Origin: Sulfuriferula thiophila
GTDB taxonomy: Bacteria; Pseudomonadota; Gammaproteobacteria; Burkholderiales; Sulfuriferulaceae
DNA: 64,000 bases
Assembly (NCBI RefSeq): GCF_003864975.1
Contig: NZ_BHGL01000007.1
Location: forward strand, 1 to 64,000
Direction of reading: 5' to 3'
Positions 16,308-25,141 of the stretch are shown here, one piece after another. The position numbers and the translations under genes were made by a program. The notes beneath the pieces are model-generated. The model made no database searches, was not told the DNA's origin, and saw only the letters and a list, made by a program, of their open reading frames with translations. Positions within the stretch are counted from its first letter, which is position 1; the number at the start of each line of letters is the position of its first letter.

Positions 16308-17123
16308 ATGACGACTACACGCAATTATCGGGCTTTTATGGGCATGGGCGGTGTGCCGGAACAAGACCGGCCGATAGCCTACCTGTGGGAACGCCGCCTG
16401 CACTGGCTGATGGTGGCGGTGGCGCTGCTGACCCTGCCCGCGTTCTATCTGGAGATCAGTCAGCAAAGCGGGTTTTTCCGGCATATCGGGCAAATGCTCG
16501 ACCTCATCATTCTGGTCGCATTCATTGCCGAATTCATCTGGATGCACCACGTGGTCGAGCAGAAATCGCTCTATGTGCTGCACAACTGGCTGAACCTGCT
16601 GATCATCTTCGGCGCTGCCATTAGCCTGACCGGTATCGAGGGAGAATGGCTGCCGCTGGCACGGCTGTTCCGGCTGGCGTATGTATCGCTGATGATCGCA
16701 CGCCTGCTCGGCTCGGTACGCAATCTGTTCACCCCCGGCGCCACCCCTTATCTGCTCGGCTGGGCCGCGATTATCATGCTATTGTCCGGCGGCGGCTTTT
16801 ACTGGCTGGAACCCACCGTCCACTCCTATTCCCAAGGGCTGTGGCTGGCATTTACCACCGGCGCTACCGTCGGCTATGGCGACCTGGTACCGACCACCGA
16901 TGCTTCGCGTTTATTTGCGGCTGCCATCGTCGTATTAGGCTTTGCCATGCTGTCCGTAGTCACCGCGAGTATCGCTGCATTTTTTATTGGCGAAGATGAG
17001 AAGAAAATGCGCATAGAGCTGCATCACGACATACGCGAATTACGCGAAGAAGTGCAAAAGCTGCGCGCAGAACTGCACGCACACCGCGAACTTGAAAACA
17101 GACGCCATCACGCTGAGAAATAG
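16308..17123 (+). CDS. Voltage-gated-type potassium channel
   Basis: The 271-residue inner-membrane protein has about six hydrophobic segments, an S4-like region (LARLFRLAYVSLMIARLLG) and the pore loop TTGATVGYGDLVPTT (about residues 183-197). GYGD is the potassium selectivity filter. A charged C-terminal coiled coil (HDIRELREEVQKLRAELHAH) probably helps tetramerisation. It starts 22 bp after sbcB on the same strand and may be cotranscribed. The gating stimulus cannot be told from sequence. Confidence 0.9.
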   Translation: MTTTRNYRAFMGMGGVPEQDRPIAYLWERRLHWLMVAVALLTLPAFYLEISQQSGFFRHIGQMLDLIILVAFIAEFIWMHHVVEQKSLYVLHNWLNLLIIFGAAISLTGIEGEWLPLARLFRLAYVSLMIARLLGSVRNLFTPGATPYLLGWAAIIMLLSGGGFYWLEPTVHSYSQGLWLAFTTGATVGYGDLVPTTDASRLFAAAIVVLGFAMLSVVTASIAAFFIGEDEKKMRIELHHDIRELREEVQKLRAELHAHRELENRRHHAEK

Positions 17124-17258
17124 CCTGGTCAGTGCGCTCACGCAAAGCAGCGAACCCAAGGCAAAAACATCCAAGCCAGCCCACAAATTTGCACAGCAAG
17201 ACCTGATTCCCTTGTGCGTTTATAATGATCTCTTTTATCTGCAATTCAGGGAGTAACT

Positions 17259-18032
17259 TTGTTTAAACTTATTGGCGCCTTATTAGGGTATTACTTTCTT
17301 GGGTTCTTCGGGGCCATATTAGGTTATTTCCTGGGCAGCATTGCAGACCGCTACCGGGCATACGGTATCGGCGGCGTAAACCCGCTCAGCAGCGGTCAAC
17401 GTCAGGCAGTATTCCTCGAAACCGTGTTTATCTTAATGGGAAAAGTGGCGAAAGCCGACGGCGTAATCACCCAGGCCGAAATTTCGCATGTCGAACAGTT
17501 CATGCTCAAACTCGGCATGTCAGCCGAGCATAGACAAATCGCCATCGCTGATTTTAAACGGGGAGCCGCCCCGGAGTTTGATCTTAACTCTACCCTCCGT
17601 CAGTTCATGCACGTCTGCGGCCAGACACACAGCTTAAAGCAGATGCTGCTGATCTACCTGATCGTGATGGCCCTGTCGGATGGCAGCATCGATACGGCTG
17701 AAGAACAGCTGCTGGTGACTATCGCGCTGCAACTTGGTTACGACCACGCCACCTTCAAGCAATTGCTGGACATGATCCTCAACCAGATGCACTTTGCTGG
17801 CGGCCAGGCCAGCTCAGCCAGTACACTGGATGACGCCTATAAAGCACTCGGCGTCAGCAAGGACAGCACCGACCAGGAAATAAAACGCGCTTATCGCAAG
17901 CTGATGAGCCAATACCACCCGGACAAACTCATGGGTCAAGGCGTGCCGGCAGACATGATCGCCGTAGCGACCGAACAAGCTCAGGAAGTCCAGGTTGCCT
18001 ATGATCTGATCATGAAGAGCCGTAAACCTTAA
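17259..18032 (+). CDS. djlA: DjlA-type membrane co-chaperone (TerB + DnaJ domains)
   Basis: The 257-residue protein starts with TTG at 17259, with GGGAG 5-6 nt upstream. A glycine-rich membrane segment with a small-residue face (GALLGYYFLGFFGAILGYFLG) is typical of DjlA. A TerB-like helical domain follows (about 50-170; MGKVAKADGVITQAEI, MALSDGSIDTAEEQ). The C-terminal J domain (about 190-257) contains the essential HPD in SQYHPDKLM. J proteins stimulate the ATPase of DnaK; DjlA does so at the inner membrane and is linked to envelope stress. Confidence 0.9.
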   Translation: MFKLIGALLGYYFLGFFGAILGYFLGSIADRYRAYGIGGVNPLSSGQRQAVFLETVFILMGKVAKADGVITQAEISHVEQFMLKLGMSAEHRQIAIADFKRGAAPEFDLNSTLRQFMHVCGQTHSLKQMLLIYLIVMALSDGSIDTAEEQLLVTIALQLGYDHATFKQLLDMILNQMHFAGGQASSASTLDDAYKALGVSKDSTDQEIKRAYRKLMSQYHPDKLMGQGVPADMIAVATEQAQEVQVAYDLIMKSRKP

Positions 18033-18084
18033 TCAACGACAATTTCACGCAAAACTGCGGGATTTGCCGATTTAAACAATACGA

Positions 18085-18888
18085 ATGATGAACCACACAT
18101 TACCGAAAGCACTGCTGCTCGTTCTCACCTTACTCGCAATCCAGCCCTGCCATGCAAACGGCACCGATGGGTTTCTCGCCTACAGCAAAGCGGATTACAC
18201 CACCGCATTACACGAATGGCATGATGCAGCCGGACAAGGCGACGCCCTAGCCCAATTCGGCCTGGGACTCATGTACAAACACGGACGAGGTGTAGCTCAG
18301 GATGATAAACAGGCAGCAGACTGGTATCGCAAGGCCGCCGAACAAGGCCTGCCGGCAGCGCAAAACAACCTGGGTCGATGCTACGCCAGCGGACAAGGCG
18401 TAGCGCAGGATTATCAGCAAGCAGCCGCCTGGTATCGCAAAGCCGCTGATCAAGGTATTGCACAAGCCAGATACAGCCTGGGCATGCTCTACATCAGCGG
18501 GCAAGGCGTTACCCGTGACTACCAGCAGGCCGTCAACTGGTTGCAACAGGCCAGCACACAAAGCTATGCACCAGCCCAGACAGCTCTCAGCGAGCTGTAT
18601 TACAACGGCAAGGGTGTCACCCAGAATAAGCCGCTGGCCTTAGCCTTACTGGGCACAGCAGCCGAGCTGGGCTACCTGCCCGCACAGAACAAGCTGGGTG
18701 CCATGTATGAAAACGGCACAGGCACTGCCGTGAATTACATAGAAGCGCGCAAATGGTTTGGTATCGCCAGTGTCATGGGTGACACCAGTGTAACCGCCGA
18801 CAAAGAGCGCCTCGAAAAACGGATGACCCCCAAACAGATTGCCGAAGCCAAGAGTCTGGCACGGGCGTGGCTGGTGCAGCATCAGTAA
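18085..18888 (+). CDS. Secreted Sel1-like repeat protein
   Basis: The 267-residue protein has a signal peptide (about residues 1-24, ending CHANG) and then about six Sel1-type repeats of 36 residues. Typical units are AQFGLGLMYKHGRGVAQD, AQNNLGRCYASGQGVAQD and ARYSLGMLYISGQGVTRD. Sel1 repeats form a superhelix for protein-protein contacts, often in envelope or signalling processes. It follows djlA by 53 bp on the same strand. No specific partner can be named. Confidence 0.9.
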   Translation: MMNHTLPKALLLVLTLLAIQPCHANGTDGFLAYSKADYTTALHEWHDAAGQGDALAQFGLGLMYKHGRGVAQDDKQAADWYRKAAEQGLPAAQNNLGRCYASGQGVAQDYQQAAAWYRKAADQGIAQARYSLGMLYISGQGVTRDYQQAVNWLQQASTQSYAPAQTALSELYYNGKGVTQNKPLALALLGTAAELGYLPAQNKLGAMYENGTGTAVNYIEARKWFGIASVMGDTSVTADKERLEKRMTPKQIAEAKSLARAWLVQHQ

Positions 18889-18918
18889 AGCAGCCACCAC
18901 AGCCGTCGCTAAAGCACA

Positions 18919-19620
18919 TTATTTTGGGCGACTGTAACAGGCAAAGAAATGCTCAACCGGCGGCACCTGCTCGTCATCGTAAACCACGAAACACTCCTCA
19001 CGCAGACCGGCGCGGATGAAGCCATCGATCTCCGGTCGATCCAGCGGCAGCGGAAAGGCATCTTCCTTTTCACCGCTGTTACGGCTACGGCACGAGATCA
19101 GCGCGTCACCGCCGGGCGCCACCATAGCAGCAATCGCGTTCAGCGCACGCACCCGGTAATCACCAGGCAAAACTTGTATGGTGTTGCACTCGAATACCAG
19201 ATCAAACCCCTGCGTCCATTCATCAGGACAGTCGAACAGATCCGCCACCACATAATTGACGCAGCTATCCGGATAGCGCTGACGGCACAGCGCAATAGCC
19301 GCAGGAGAAATATCGAAAGCCGTGACCGCATAGCCGCAAGCAGCCAGCGCCTCGGCGTCATCACCCACGCCGCATCCCACGGTGATCGCTCGCCGCTGGG
19401 CGCCCGTAACAGGATGCTCTTGCAGCCAGGCCAGCAGATAAGGATTAGGCACCAGATCCGCCCAGAACACCGCACTCACGTCTCCACCCGCATCGCGGTA
19501 CACCTGATCACACCAGCCGCTGGGGTCGCCACGCTCCTGATGCGCCCTGACCATACTGAGAAATTTGCTTCTGGCTGCTTCATCCATCACTGTTTGATCC
19601 CCCTGATTGCCAATTGTCAT
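18919..19620 (-). CDS. Class I SAM-dependent methyltransferase
   Basis: The 233-residue protein has a Rossmann-type methyltransferase core: motif I AITVGCGVGDDAEALA (about 75-90), then VTAFDISPAAIALCRQRYP, ADLFDCP and FDLVFECNTIQVLP. The N-terminal PSGWCDQVYRDAGGD and the overall shape recall thiopurine-methyltransferase-like small-molecule enzymes, but the substrate is unknown. The start overlaps the end of the VOC gene by 41 bp; a second in-frame ATG at 19587 would cut this to 8 bp. The overlap suggests translational coupling. Confidence 0.8.
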   Translation of the reverse strand: MTIGNQGDQTVMDEAARSKFLSMVRAHQERGDPSGWCDQVYRDAGGDVSAVFWADLVPNPYLLAWLQEHPVTGAQRRAITVGCGVGDDAEALAACGYAVTAFDISPAAIALCRQRYPDSCVNYVVADLFDCPDEWTQGFDLVFECNTIQVLPGDYRVRALNAIAAMVAPGGDALISCRSRNSGEKEDAFPLPLDRPEIDGFIRAGLREECFVVYDDEQVPPVEHFFACYSRPK

Positions 19621-20038
19621 GCCGATCCCGCCGCTCCTGACGATAATTAGTCACTTCCAGACGAATGCCATCGGGGTCAGCAAAGTAAGTCGCCCAATAA
19701 TCGGGCGCGTACTCCGGGTAGCACTGCGCTGCCGTAGCCTCGATACCGAGTGTACGCAACTGATCGGCAACCGCCACCACATCCACCACCGACGCCACAC
19801 GCAGACACAAATGATGCAACCCCGGCATATATGCGTCGTGCCCGCCGGCAAGGCGCGCCGGACGCAGCACGTAACCAAAATGACGGTTGAAATACTGAAT
19901 GTGCGGATCGCCACCCAGAGTGAATGTGTTTTTGCGAAAGCCCAACGTATCCAGCAACACCAGATCGTAAAAAGCCTCTGATCGCTGCAGATCAGAGGCT
20001 GTGATGTAGATATGGTCGATGCCGATAACGTCAGTCAT
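19580..20038 (-). CDS. VOC-family (glyoxalase/dioxygenase fold) protein
   Basis: The 152-residue protein has the paired beta-alpha-beta-beta-beta units of the vicinal oxygen chelate fold. Visible landmarks are GIDHIYITASDLQRSEAFYD, LHHLCLRVASVVDVVAV and YWATYFADPDGIRLEV. The metal-site candidates are His in IDHIY, His in GLHHLCL and Glu in IRLEV. Family members include glyoxalase I and resistance proteins, and the substrate here is not clear. The downstream methyltransferase gene overlaps it, so the two are probably translated together. Confidence 0.85.
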   Translation of the reverse strand: MTDVIGIDHIYITASDLQRSEAFYDLVLLDTLGFRKNTFTLGGDPHIQYFNRHFGYVLRPARLAGGHDAYMPGLHHLCLRVASVVDVVAVADQLRTLGIEATAAQCYPEYAPDYWATYFADPDGIRLEVTNYRQERRDRHDNWQSGGSNSDG

Positions 20039-20207
20039 GGTGTGAGAACAGGGATGAAAACATTACGTTAATCTAACATAGCGGGGCTTACAAGGAAGTG
20101 GCATCTGCCAATGTTGTTTTGCAAGACCCTTAATGACCCCCTCATCTGTGCCACCACGTAGTGGCTAGCCATACGGGGAAACCGACAACAGTTGCCGCTG
20201 ACTGACT

Positions 20208-21734
20208 TCACCCTTTCATAAGACCAATTGGCCGATTTCTGTGAGTCAGTAGCCAATTTGAGAGCTCTGCGACACACTCGCCACCAAGTTCCTGAATGAG
20301 AGTTCGCCGCGTTTTCTCGTCGTCGAATCGCCAGATTTGCTGGCACCAGGTAAACGGTACAGCCATGGATCGGTAACGTGAGGCATCTTCTTCCCACCCA
20401 CGGGTATGGGCGTAATGACTGATCGCACCGACTATCAGCAGAAGCATCCCTGACCCAAGGGTTGTGACACCCCCCCACTCGGCCTTGAATGCCCCAAGCC
20501 ATGCCAGGATCACACCTGCCGCGAAGCAGGCGTTTGTGAACCAACGCGAATAACGCGCAGCAACCTCACTGGCCCTGCTTCTCCTCTCGTAATATCCCTG
20601 CTGATCGTCTATCCAGCTTGTCTTTACCAGTCCGAGATCTGGGGTAACTGAGGCATCTGGAATCCAGAGCGCATTGACAGCGCTTCTTACCCAGCGCAAG
20701 TTACCCCAATGCTGATTAAGAAAACGTTCCGTCGGCGTTGCTGTCACGCCAGCCAGTCGCCAAAAACACGCAACACGGAGAACTTCGGCCAAGGCGCGGT
20801 ATTCCAGGTAACGTTCGAGATTCCTAGCACGAGTCGAAAGGTAGATAACGAGAAACGCCAAACTCAATAACAGACTCGCGGCAATCCGCCCGGATGTGGT
20901 CGCCCAAAGCTGCTGGATCATGTATCCGATGATCGCAAGGCCAACAGAGGCATTCAGAGCTGATTGAAATTTCCGCTGAAGGGTATTCGCTAGGCTGTCA
21001 GCCAAACCGAATGCATGATTCAGATTGGCCTTAGCAGGGAGCTGTTCGGGTAATTGTTTCAATGAATCACGCACGGATTCTCTGTCGACTTTGCTGGCCT
21101 CCTCATTAAATTCATCCAGCGGTGAGAGCAATTGCCCGAGGCTAGCCGTTCTAGCATCGGTATCTACCGGCCAGATCCACTGAGGTTTTTGTCTGCTTAC
21201 ACCTGAAGTTCGTGGGCAATGAAGATGTAGCACAGGGCCAAGGTAATCAGCAATACTGGAAAGTGTATGCCCTGACTCTCCAACATGGTATCGGAGTCTC
21301 ACGGTATGTGCTGTTCCACCTGGAGCGGAGACTTCTTGTTCGCCATCCCACAACGCGATGATGATTTGGCAATGGCGGGCAATCCATCGGCTGGCACCCT
21401 CATAACCACTGAATTCCGACTCCGTGGCAACAAACGAACATTGCGCCTGACCCAACAAATCCTTGAATTCTTCGACTCTATCGGGGAAGTCCTTCTCGAA
21501 CACCTCTGCCTCAAAGGGAAGTGGAATAATAAGTTCCATTCCCTTGCCAAGCCCTACCCGTGCGCCTAGGCGATCTGCCCCATCCGCCAGCGAGGAGACC
21601 AAAACGACAGGCGTATTTGGCATCTGTGAGCGTATATTATCCAAAGCTTGCGATAACTCCGCCTCCAAATCGCCCCGATATTCATCGGGTAATTCTCGAT
21701 GTCCAATAATTCCGATCAGCATGGGAATACTCAT
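20208..21734 (-). CDS. SLOG-like sensor fused to a four-helix SLATT-like membrane module
   Basis: The 508-residue protein opens with a Rossmann-like SLOG-type domain (about 1-175). GIIGHREL (8-15) is the phosphate-loop-like turn, SSLADGADRLGARVGL (47-62) matches the GLAeGADrlvA pattern, and ALWDG (127-131) closes the core. The C-terminal half has four predicted membrane segments (about 262-277, 284-300, 399-415, 423-440). After the second pair starts, NLERYLEYRALAEVLRVACF (305-324) resembles the RaLAEaLR motif of SLATT two-helix effectors. SLOG domains are thought to bind or process nucleotides, and SLATT domains are thought to perturb membranes. The start overlaps the stop of the DUF4062 gene by one base (TAATG), so the two should be made together. 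Family placement is by motif only. Confidence 0.7.
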   Translation of the reverse strand: MSIPMLIGIIGHRELPDEYRGDLEAELSQALDNIRSQMPNTPVVLVSSLADGADRLGARVGLGKGMELIIPLPFEAEVFEKDFPDRVEEFKDLLGQAQCSFVATESEFSGYEGASRWIARHCQIIIALWDGEQEVSAPGGTAHTVRLRYHVGESGHTLSSIADYLGPVLHLHCPRTSGVSRQKPQWIWPVDTDARTASLGQLLSPLDEFNEEASKVDRESVRDSLKQLPEQLPAKANLNHAFGLADSLANTLQRKFQSALNASVGLAIIGYMIQQLWATTSGRIAASLLLSLAFLVIYLSTRARNLERYLEYRALAEVLRVACFWRLAGVTATPTERFLNQHWGNLRWVRSAVNALWIPDASVTPDLGLVKTSWIDDQQGYYERRSRASEVAARYSRWFTNACFAAGVILAWLGAFKAEWGGVTTLGSGMLLLIVGAISHYAHTRGWEEDASRYRSMAVPFTWCQQIWRFDDEKTRRTLIQELGGECVAELSNWLLTHRNRPIGLMKG

Positions 21735-24169
21735 TAATTCTCCTTTACGACAGAGTAAGCCTGTCGATGTGAAAGCACCAAACGCTCGGGAGATTCCTCC
21801 ATCACTCGCAGCAGATGTGTCTTGGCTTTGGTCTTACCATCTCCAATAAGCCACTCATGCAAATCATTCTGTAGTTCAATTTCGCGAGCCGATTCATTTT
21901 TGACCTGATCAAACTGGCGATCAAAGACTCTGACAACATCACCCGCACGCGCACCGAAAATGGAGGGAAATGGCAGCAGTCTACCTCCCTTGCGCAGGCT
22001 GACGCCCTCGAAGCGTTCCAAAGCATCACGAGCCCGCGCCTTGGCATCTTCACAAGCGGTTTCGATGGTAACCAACTCATCACGGAGTGAAGCAAGCTTT
22101 TGTTCGTGCTGAGTCGCGCCATTAAGATATTGGCCTAACTCTTGCTCAACCTGATCCAATGACCGTCCCAATGCCTCTAGATTACTTCGATAAGCGTTAC
22201 GGCTAGCGTTGCCAATGTTTGCGAAGTAAGCAGCTGCACCAATCAGAAGTGCGCCATATCCCCAGCGTCCAAAATAAAGCAATAGGAAGCCTGCCACAGC
22301 ACCAACCACGCTTGCCAGCAGCATTCCCATTCCCGGGATGGACATACCCTGCCGTTGAAATGAATTCCGTGACTGTGTGGTTTCTTCTTTGCGTGCGCGA
22401 ATTTCTGTCAACCGTTCCCTGGCAGCCTCCACGTTTCTCTCCGTGTTTTCGATCGCTTCGCGTAATTGCTGCAATCGGCTGGGCCCGGTGATTTGAACAC
22501 TCGCTGCGATATGTTCAAAAAGGTAAGGGTTATCGGAAGAAACCCACGTTCCATTATTCCCAGTACGCGCTGTCATGCACACGGCAGCGCGCCCCCGGAG
22601 CGACCACGGCATAACCTTTGTCGATCCTTCGTAATGGTAGGAAAAAACCGCCTCTTCGGGCTGAATGACCTCACCTAGCTGCTTAAACCATTCGACGATT
22701 CTTGCTCGGCCCGGTCGGTTGAATCGCAACAGCTCCTGTGTGGCAGGCGGAAGCTTTGGCGCTTGGGCGCGAATTTCCTGCATCTTCTGATCGGCTTCAT
22801 CCACGAGGGCACAGAGATACTCGTATTGCCGTCGGGAGGACTGACGTCCAGCCTCAATCAATTGCGGAATGGTTTTACCCTCAAGGGTGACGTTTACAGG
22901 AGATTTTCCTGCCAGCTTGGCGATTTCACCTTCGATTCGCGCCAAGTCAGCAACGTCGCGAGCAATCTTTGCCTTTAGCTCCTGTACCAGCGTATCAATC
23001 CCCTTGCGCATGGGGCGAAAGACGGGATCGCCAAAAACCTCGCGCAGGCTCCTAGGGTAAAGCACGAATGCCTGCCGGATCGCTTCCAGAGCGGCCTTGT
23101 TCTCGCGGCGCAGCGCGCATTGGCGTGCCAGTTCGATATGCGCTCGAGCAAAACGCGGGGCGACTTGAACAGCCTGCTTAGCAAAACCGAGCGCCTCATC
23201 AGAATGACCAGCGAGTCGCGCCGCCCGGGCCGCGGTCACATAGGCCGCAGACGCGCGATACGGCAGTGCGTCCCGCTCGGCGATGCGCCCCGCACGCTCT
23301 GCCATTTCCATTGCCTCGGGCGCCTTCTCCTTACGGCCAAGCGCCACGTAGAGCTGGGCCAACCAGTAGTTGCTGATCAATTCAAGCGGTTTGAATTCCA
23401 GTGCCCGCCTCAAATGACGGATTGCCACGCCGTATTCTCCGATATCCAGGGCGCGTTGGGCCTCTTCGCGCTGCTCCAGCGCGGCCACGGCCGCCGGTTG
23501 GGTGACTGCCGCCAATGTATTCGCAAAGCGCGCCCGGTCATCGACCAGTGATGGCCCTCGCGCATTACGCTCTTCCAGCGCGCTGACCTCAGCATCGTCG
23601 AGCAATGATTCATCTTCGATGGCGTCGAAAAGCTCGTCGGGAACATCTCCCCGAGCATCCACCGAAAGTGCCCCAAAGCGCATCTCGTACAGCGCAGCCA
23701 AGAGCTTATCAAAGATGGATTTGGCGATAATCTCCATGGAAGTTTCTGAATCAAAGAAACCTACCGTATGGTTTTCTTCCACCTGCTTTTGCCAGCCCGC
23801 AAGGTGCTCGTCCTCCGAATAATGGATGCGCCCCCCGCGATAATGCTCACCTATCCCGAATACCAGCACGCGCGTGCCAGCCCCTTCCTTAATTGCCTCT
23901 TCATATTCGAGGTGGGTGAAAGACTTGTCGGTTTTCGGAGCCAAACTACCGTATGAATCGCCCAGTAAGAGAATCATAAACTCAGCCCGGCGCACATAAC
24001 CCAAGCATTCGGCAAGTGGTGGGCGATGGCTGACATTGCCATCATTCAGATCAACGGGCGCGAGTTGCACCACGGGGTAATTGGTTATGAGTTCCTTGAG
24101 TTGACTACGCAACTCAAGGAATTCATTAAATCTGGACGCCAAAAAAACGGCCGTCTTGAGCAAAGACAT
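21734..24169 (-). CDS. DUF4062-TPR-transmembrane-coiled-coil protein
   Basis: The 811-residue protein starts at the ATG at 24169, with GGGGGAG upstream; the frame is open to 24382 but that part is repeat and intergenic sequence. The N-terminal DUF4062 domain (about 1-130) shows AVFLASRFNEFLELR, MILLLGDSYGS and SFTHLEYEEAIKEG. TPR-like helices follow (about 235-380; ALEFKPLELISNYWLAQLYV, AVQVAPRFARAHIELARQCA). A middle domain holds VFSYHYEGSTKVMPWSLRG. Two membrane segments lie near 610-655, flanked by coiled coils (about 570-600 and 660-720). DUF4062 is frequent at the N-termini of STAND-type and other conflict-system proteins. The function is unknown; the fusion suggests a membrane-anchored sensor or effector partner of the SLOG protein. 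Confidence 0.7.
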   Translation of the reverse strand: MSLLKTAVFLASRFNEFLELRSQLKELITNYPVVQLAPVDLNDGNVSHRPPLAECLGYVRRAEFMILLLGDSYGSLAPKTDKSFTHLEYEEAIKEGAGTRVLVFGIGEHYRGGRIHYSEDEHLAGWQKQVEENHTVGFFDSETSMEIIAKSIFDKLLAALYEMRFGALSVDARGDVPDELFDAIEDESLLDDAEVSALEERNARGPSLVDDRARFANTLAAVTQPAAVAALEQREEAQRALDIGEYGVAIRHLRRALEFKPLELISNYWLAQLYVALGRKEKAPEAMEMAERAGRIAERDALPYRASAAYVTAARAARLAGHSDEALGFAKQAVQVAPRFARAHIELARQCALRRENKAALEAIRQAFVLYPRSLREVFGDPVFRPMRKGIDTLVQELKAKIARDVADLARIEGEIAKLAGKSPVNVTLEGKTIPQLIEAGRQSSRRQYEYLCALVDEADQKMQEIRAQAPKLPPATQELLRFNRPGRARIVEWFKQLGEVIQPEEAVFSYHYEGSTKVMPWSLRGRAAVCMTARTGNNGTWVSSDNPYLFEHIAASVQITGPSRLQQLREAIENTERNVEAARERLTEIRARKEETTQSRNSFQRQGMSIPGMGMLLASVVGAVAGFLLLYFGRWGYGALLIGAAAYFANIGNASRNAYRSNLEALGRSLDQVEQELGQYLNGATQHEQKLASLRDELVTIETACEDAKARARDALERFEGVSLRKGGRLLPFPSIFGARAGDVVRVFDRQFDQVKNESAREIELQNDLHEWLIGDGKTKAKTHLLRVMEESPERLVLSHRQAYSVVKEN

Positions 24170-24210
24170 CTTGTTACTCTCCCCCTGTTCAACTTTCAAT
24201 GAATGCCAAG

Positions 24211-24277
24211 GTCTTGCAATCACACTAAGTTTTATCGAACTGCAAGACCCAACTCCGCAACAAATTGTTGGAATGTA
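24211..24277. repeat. Repeat copy A, upstream of the DUF4062 gene
   Basis: This copy is about 67 bp and aligns with copy B at 24864-24937. Shared blocks include GTCTTGCAATC, TTATCG-ACTGCAA and CGCAACAAA-TGTTGGAATGTA. It contains a perfect 9-bp inverted repeat, GGTCTTGCA (24210-24218) and TGCAAGACC (24241-24249), and a CAACAAATTGTTG palindrome. It lies 42 bp upstream of the DUF4062 start, in the same orientation relative to its gene as copy B. Confidence 0.7.
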
Positions 24278-24338
24278 CCCCACTATGAACAACTTGGTAG
24301 CCTGACCCCGGTATTTTTTAAAAACTAACACCTTACCT

Positions 24339-24788
24339 TTAAGGAGGTGATGTACCCGCAACAACTTGATCACTACCTTCAACAGTCAGCCACACTGACG
24401 TTATACCCATCGGTGGCTTTAACTGCGTCACTTTGAGTTGCCCATGCACCAGGTAAGTGCGACCGGCTTCAGTATCAAACGTGATTTTTTTAAAGCCGTG
24501 TAATGACAACCCGCCGTCGAAGTGACTGACTCTGACGTGCATAGTGTGTTTCCCTGGCAAGGCGATAACTTCTAGACCATTAGGCAAAGGCTCCGGTCTG
24601 CTAAATCGATCTCCTCTTCCATCAAAAACTGTAATTATTGTGGCACTGGATTCAGGACTTATCTTGATCACAGCAAGCTCGCGCACATCGCGCACAGGCC
24701 CATCGTACGCCTTCGATGGTGGCAAAGCCGCACAACCCGCCAGCAATGAAAATAAAAGTGGCGTTAGTAATCTGCCTAGCTTCATCAT
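24339..24788 (-). CDS. Small predicted lipoprotein of unknown function
   Basis: The 149-residue protein has a lipoprotein signal peptide with lipobox LLAGC, so the mature protein should begin at Cys19. The rest is beta-rich. The segment VIALPGKHTMHVRVSHFDGG, followed by ITFDTEAGRTYLVHGQL, resembles the PEGA-like or DUF-type domains of small envelope lipoproteins. AAGGTG precedes the ATG. Repeat copy B lies upstream of this gene and copy A between it and the DUF4062 gene. It may belong to that cassette, but the 169-bp gap makes cotranscription uncertain. Confidence 0.8.
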   Translation of the reverse strand: MMKLGRLLTPLLFSLLAGCAALPPSKAYDGPVRDVRELAVIKISPESSATIITVFDGRGDRFSRPEPLPNGLEVIALPGKHTMHVRVSHFDGGLSLHGFKKITFDTEAGRTYLVHGQLKVTQLKPPMGITSVWLTVEGSDQVVAGTSPP

Positions 24789-25141
24789 GTTTGAACACCT
24801 TTTTTAAGTGAAAATGTCAAGTATCATGCACAACGAATCTGTATAAAAAGCCGAAATACCGGAGTCTTGCAATCGCACATAAAATCAATTCTTATCGGAC
24901 TGCAATCCTTAGCCCCGCAACAAACTGTTGGAATGTAACCTGTAAGTATGACTTGGAAACCCAGCTTTCAAATTCAGGGCGTCGGCTCCCATGAAATATC
25001 AATCTTATGATGAACGACACAATCCCGCAAATATGGATTGATAAGACTTTGATATGGCATGTCGGCCTCATCTGCCATTTGCCTGAAACAGCCGATGACA
25101 TCTTTACTTAACTGCATATTCACTTATCAAGACGCTCCAAA
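24789..25141. other. Intergenic region holding repeat copy B
   Basis: These 353 bases separate the lipoprotein gene from the downstream end of the methyltransferase gene. They contain repeat copy B and a TTGACA-like box at about 24815-24820 on the minus strand, close to the lipoprotein start. A 69-residue open frame at 24892-25101 overlaps the repeat and shows no family features, so I do not count it as a gene. Confidence 0.5.
24864..24937. repeat. Repeat copy B, upstream of the lipoprotein gene
   Basis: This copy is about 74 bp and aligns with copy A in the same orientation. It keeps GTCTTGCAATC, CTTATCGGACTGCAA and CCGCAACAAACTGTTGGAATG. The inner inverted repeat is weaker here (TTGCA/TGCAA). 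It ends 75 bp upstream of the lipoprotein ATG. Confidence 0.7.

Noticed and set aside
20068-20544. A 158-codon minus-strand frame
   Set aside because: It overlaps the C-terminal part of the SLOG-SLATT-like gene in another frame and shows no features.
24211-24937. Repeats considered as integron attC sites flanking a cassette
   Set aside because: The attC core sites (GTTRRRY and RYYYAAC) are not found in the right arrangement, and no integron integrase is present.
24892-25101. A 69-codon frame in the gap before the lipoprotein gene
   Set aside because: It overlaps repeat copy B and has no ribosome site or recognisable features.
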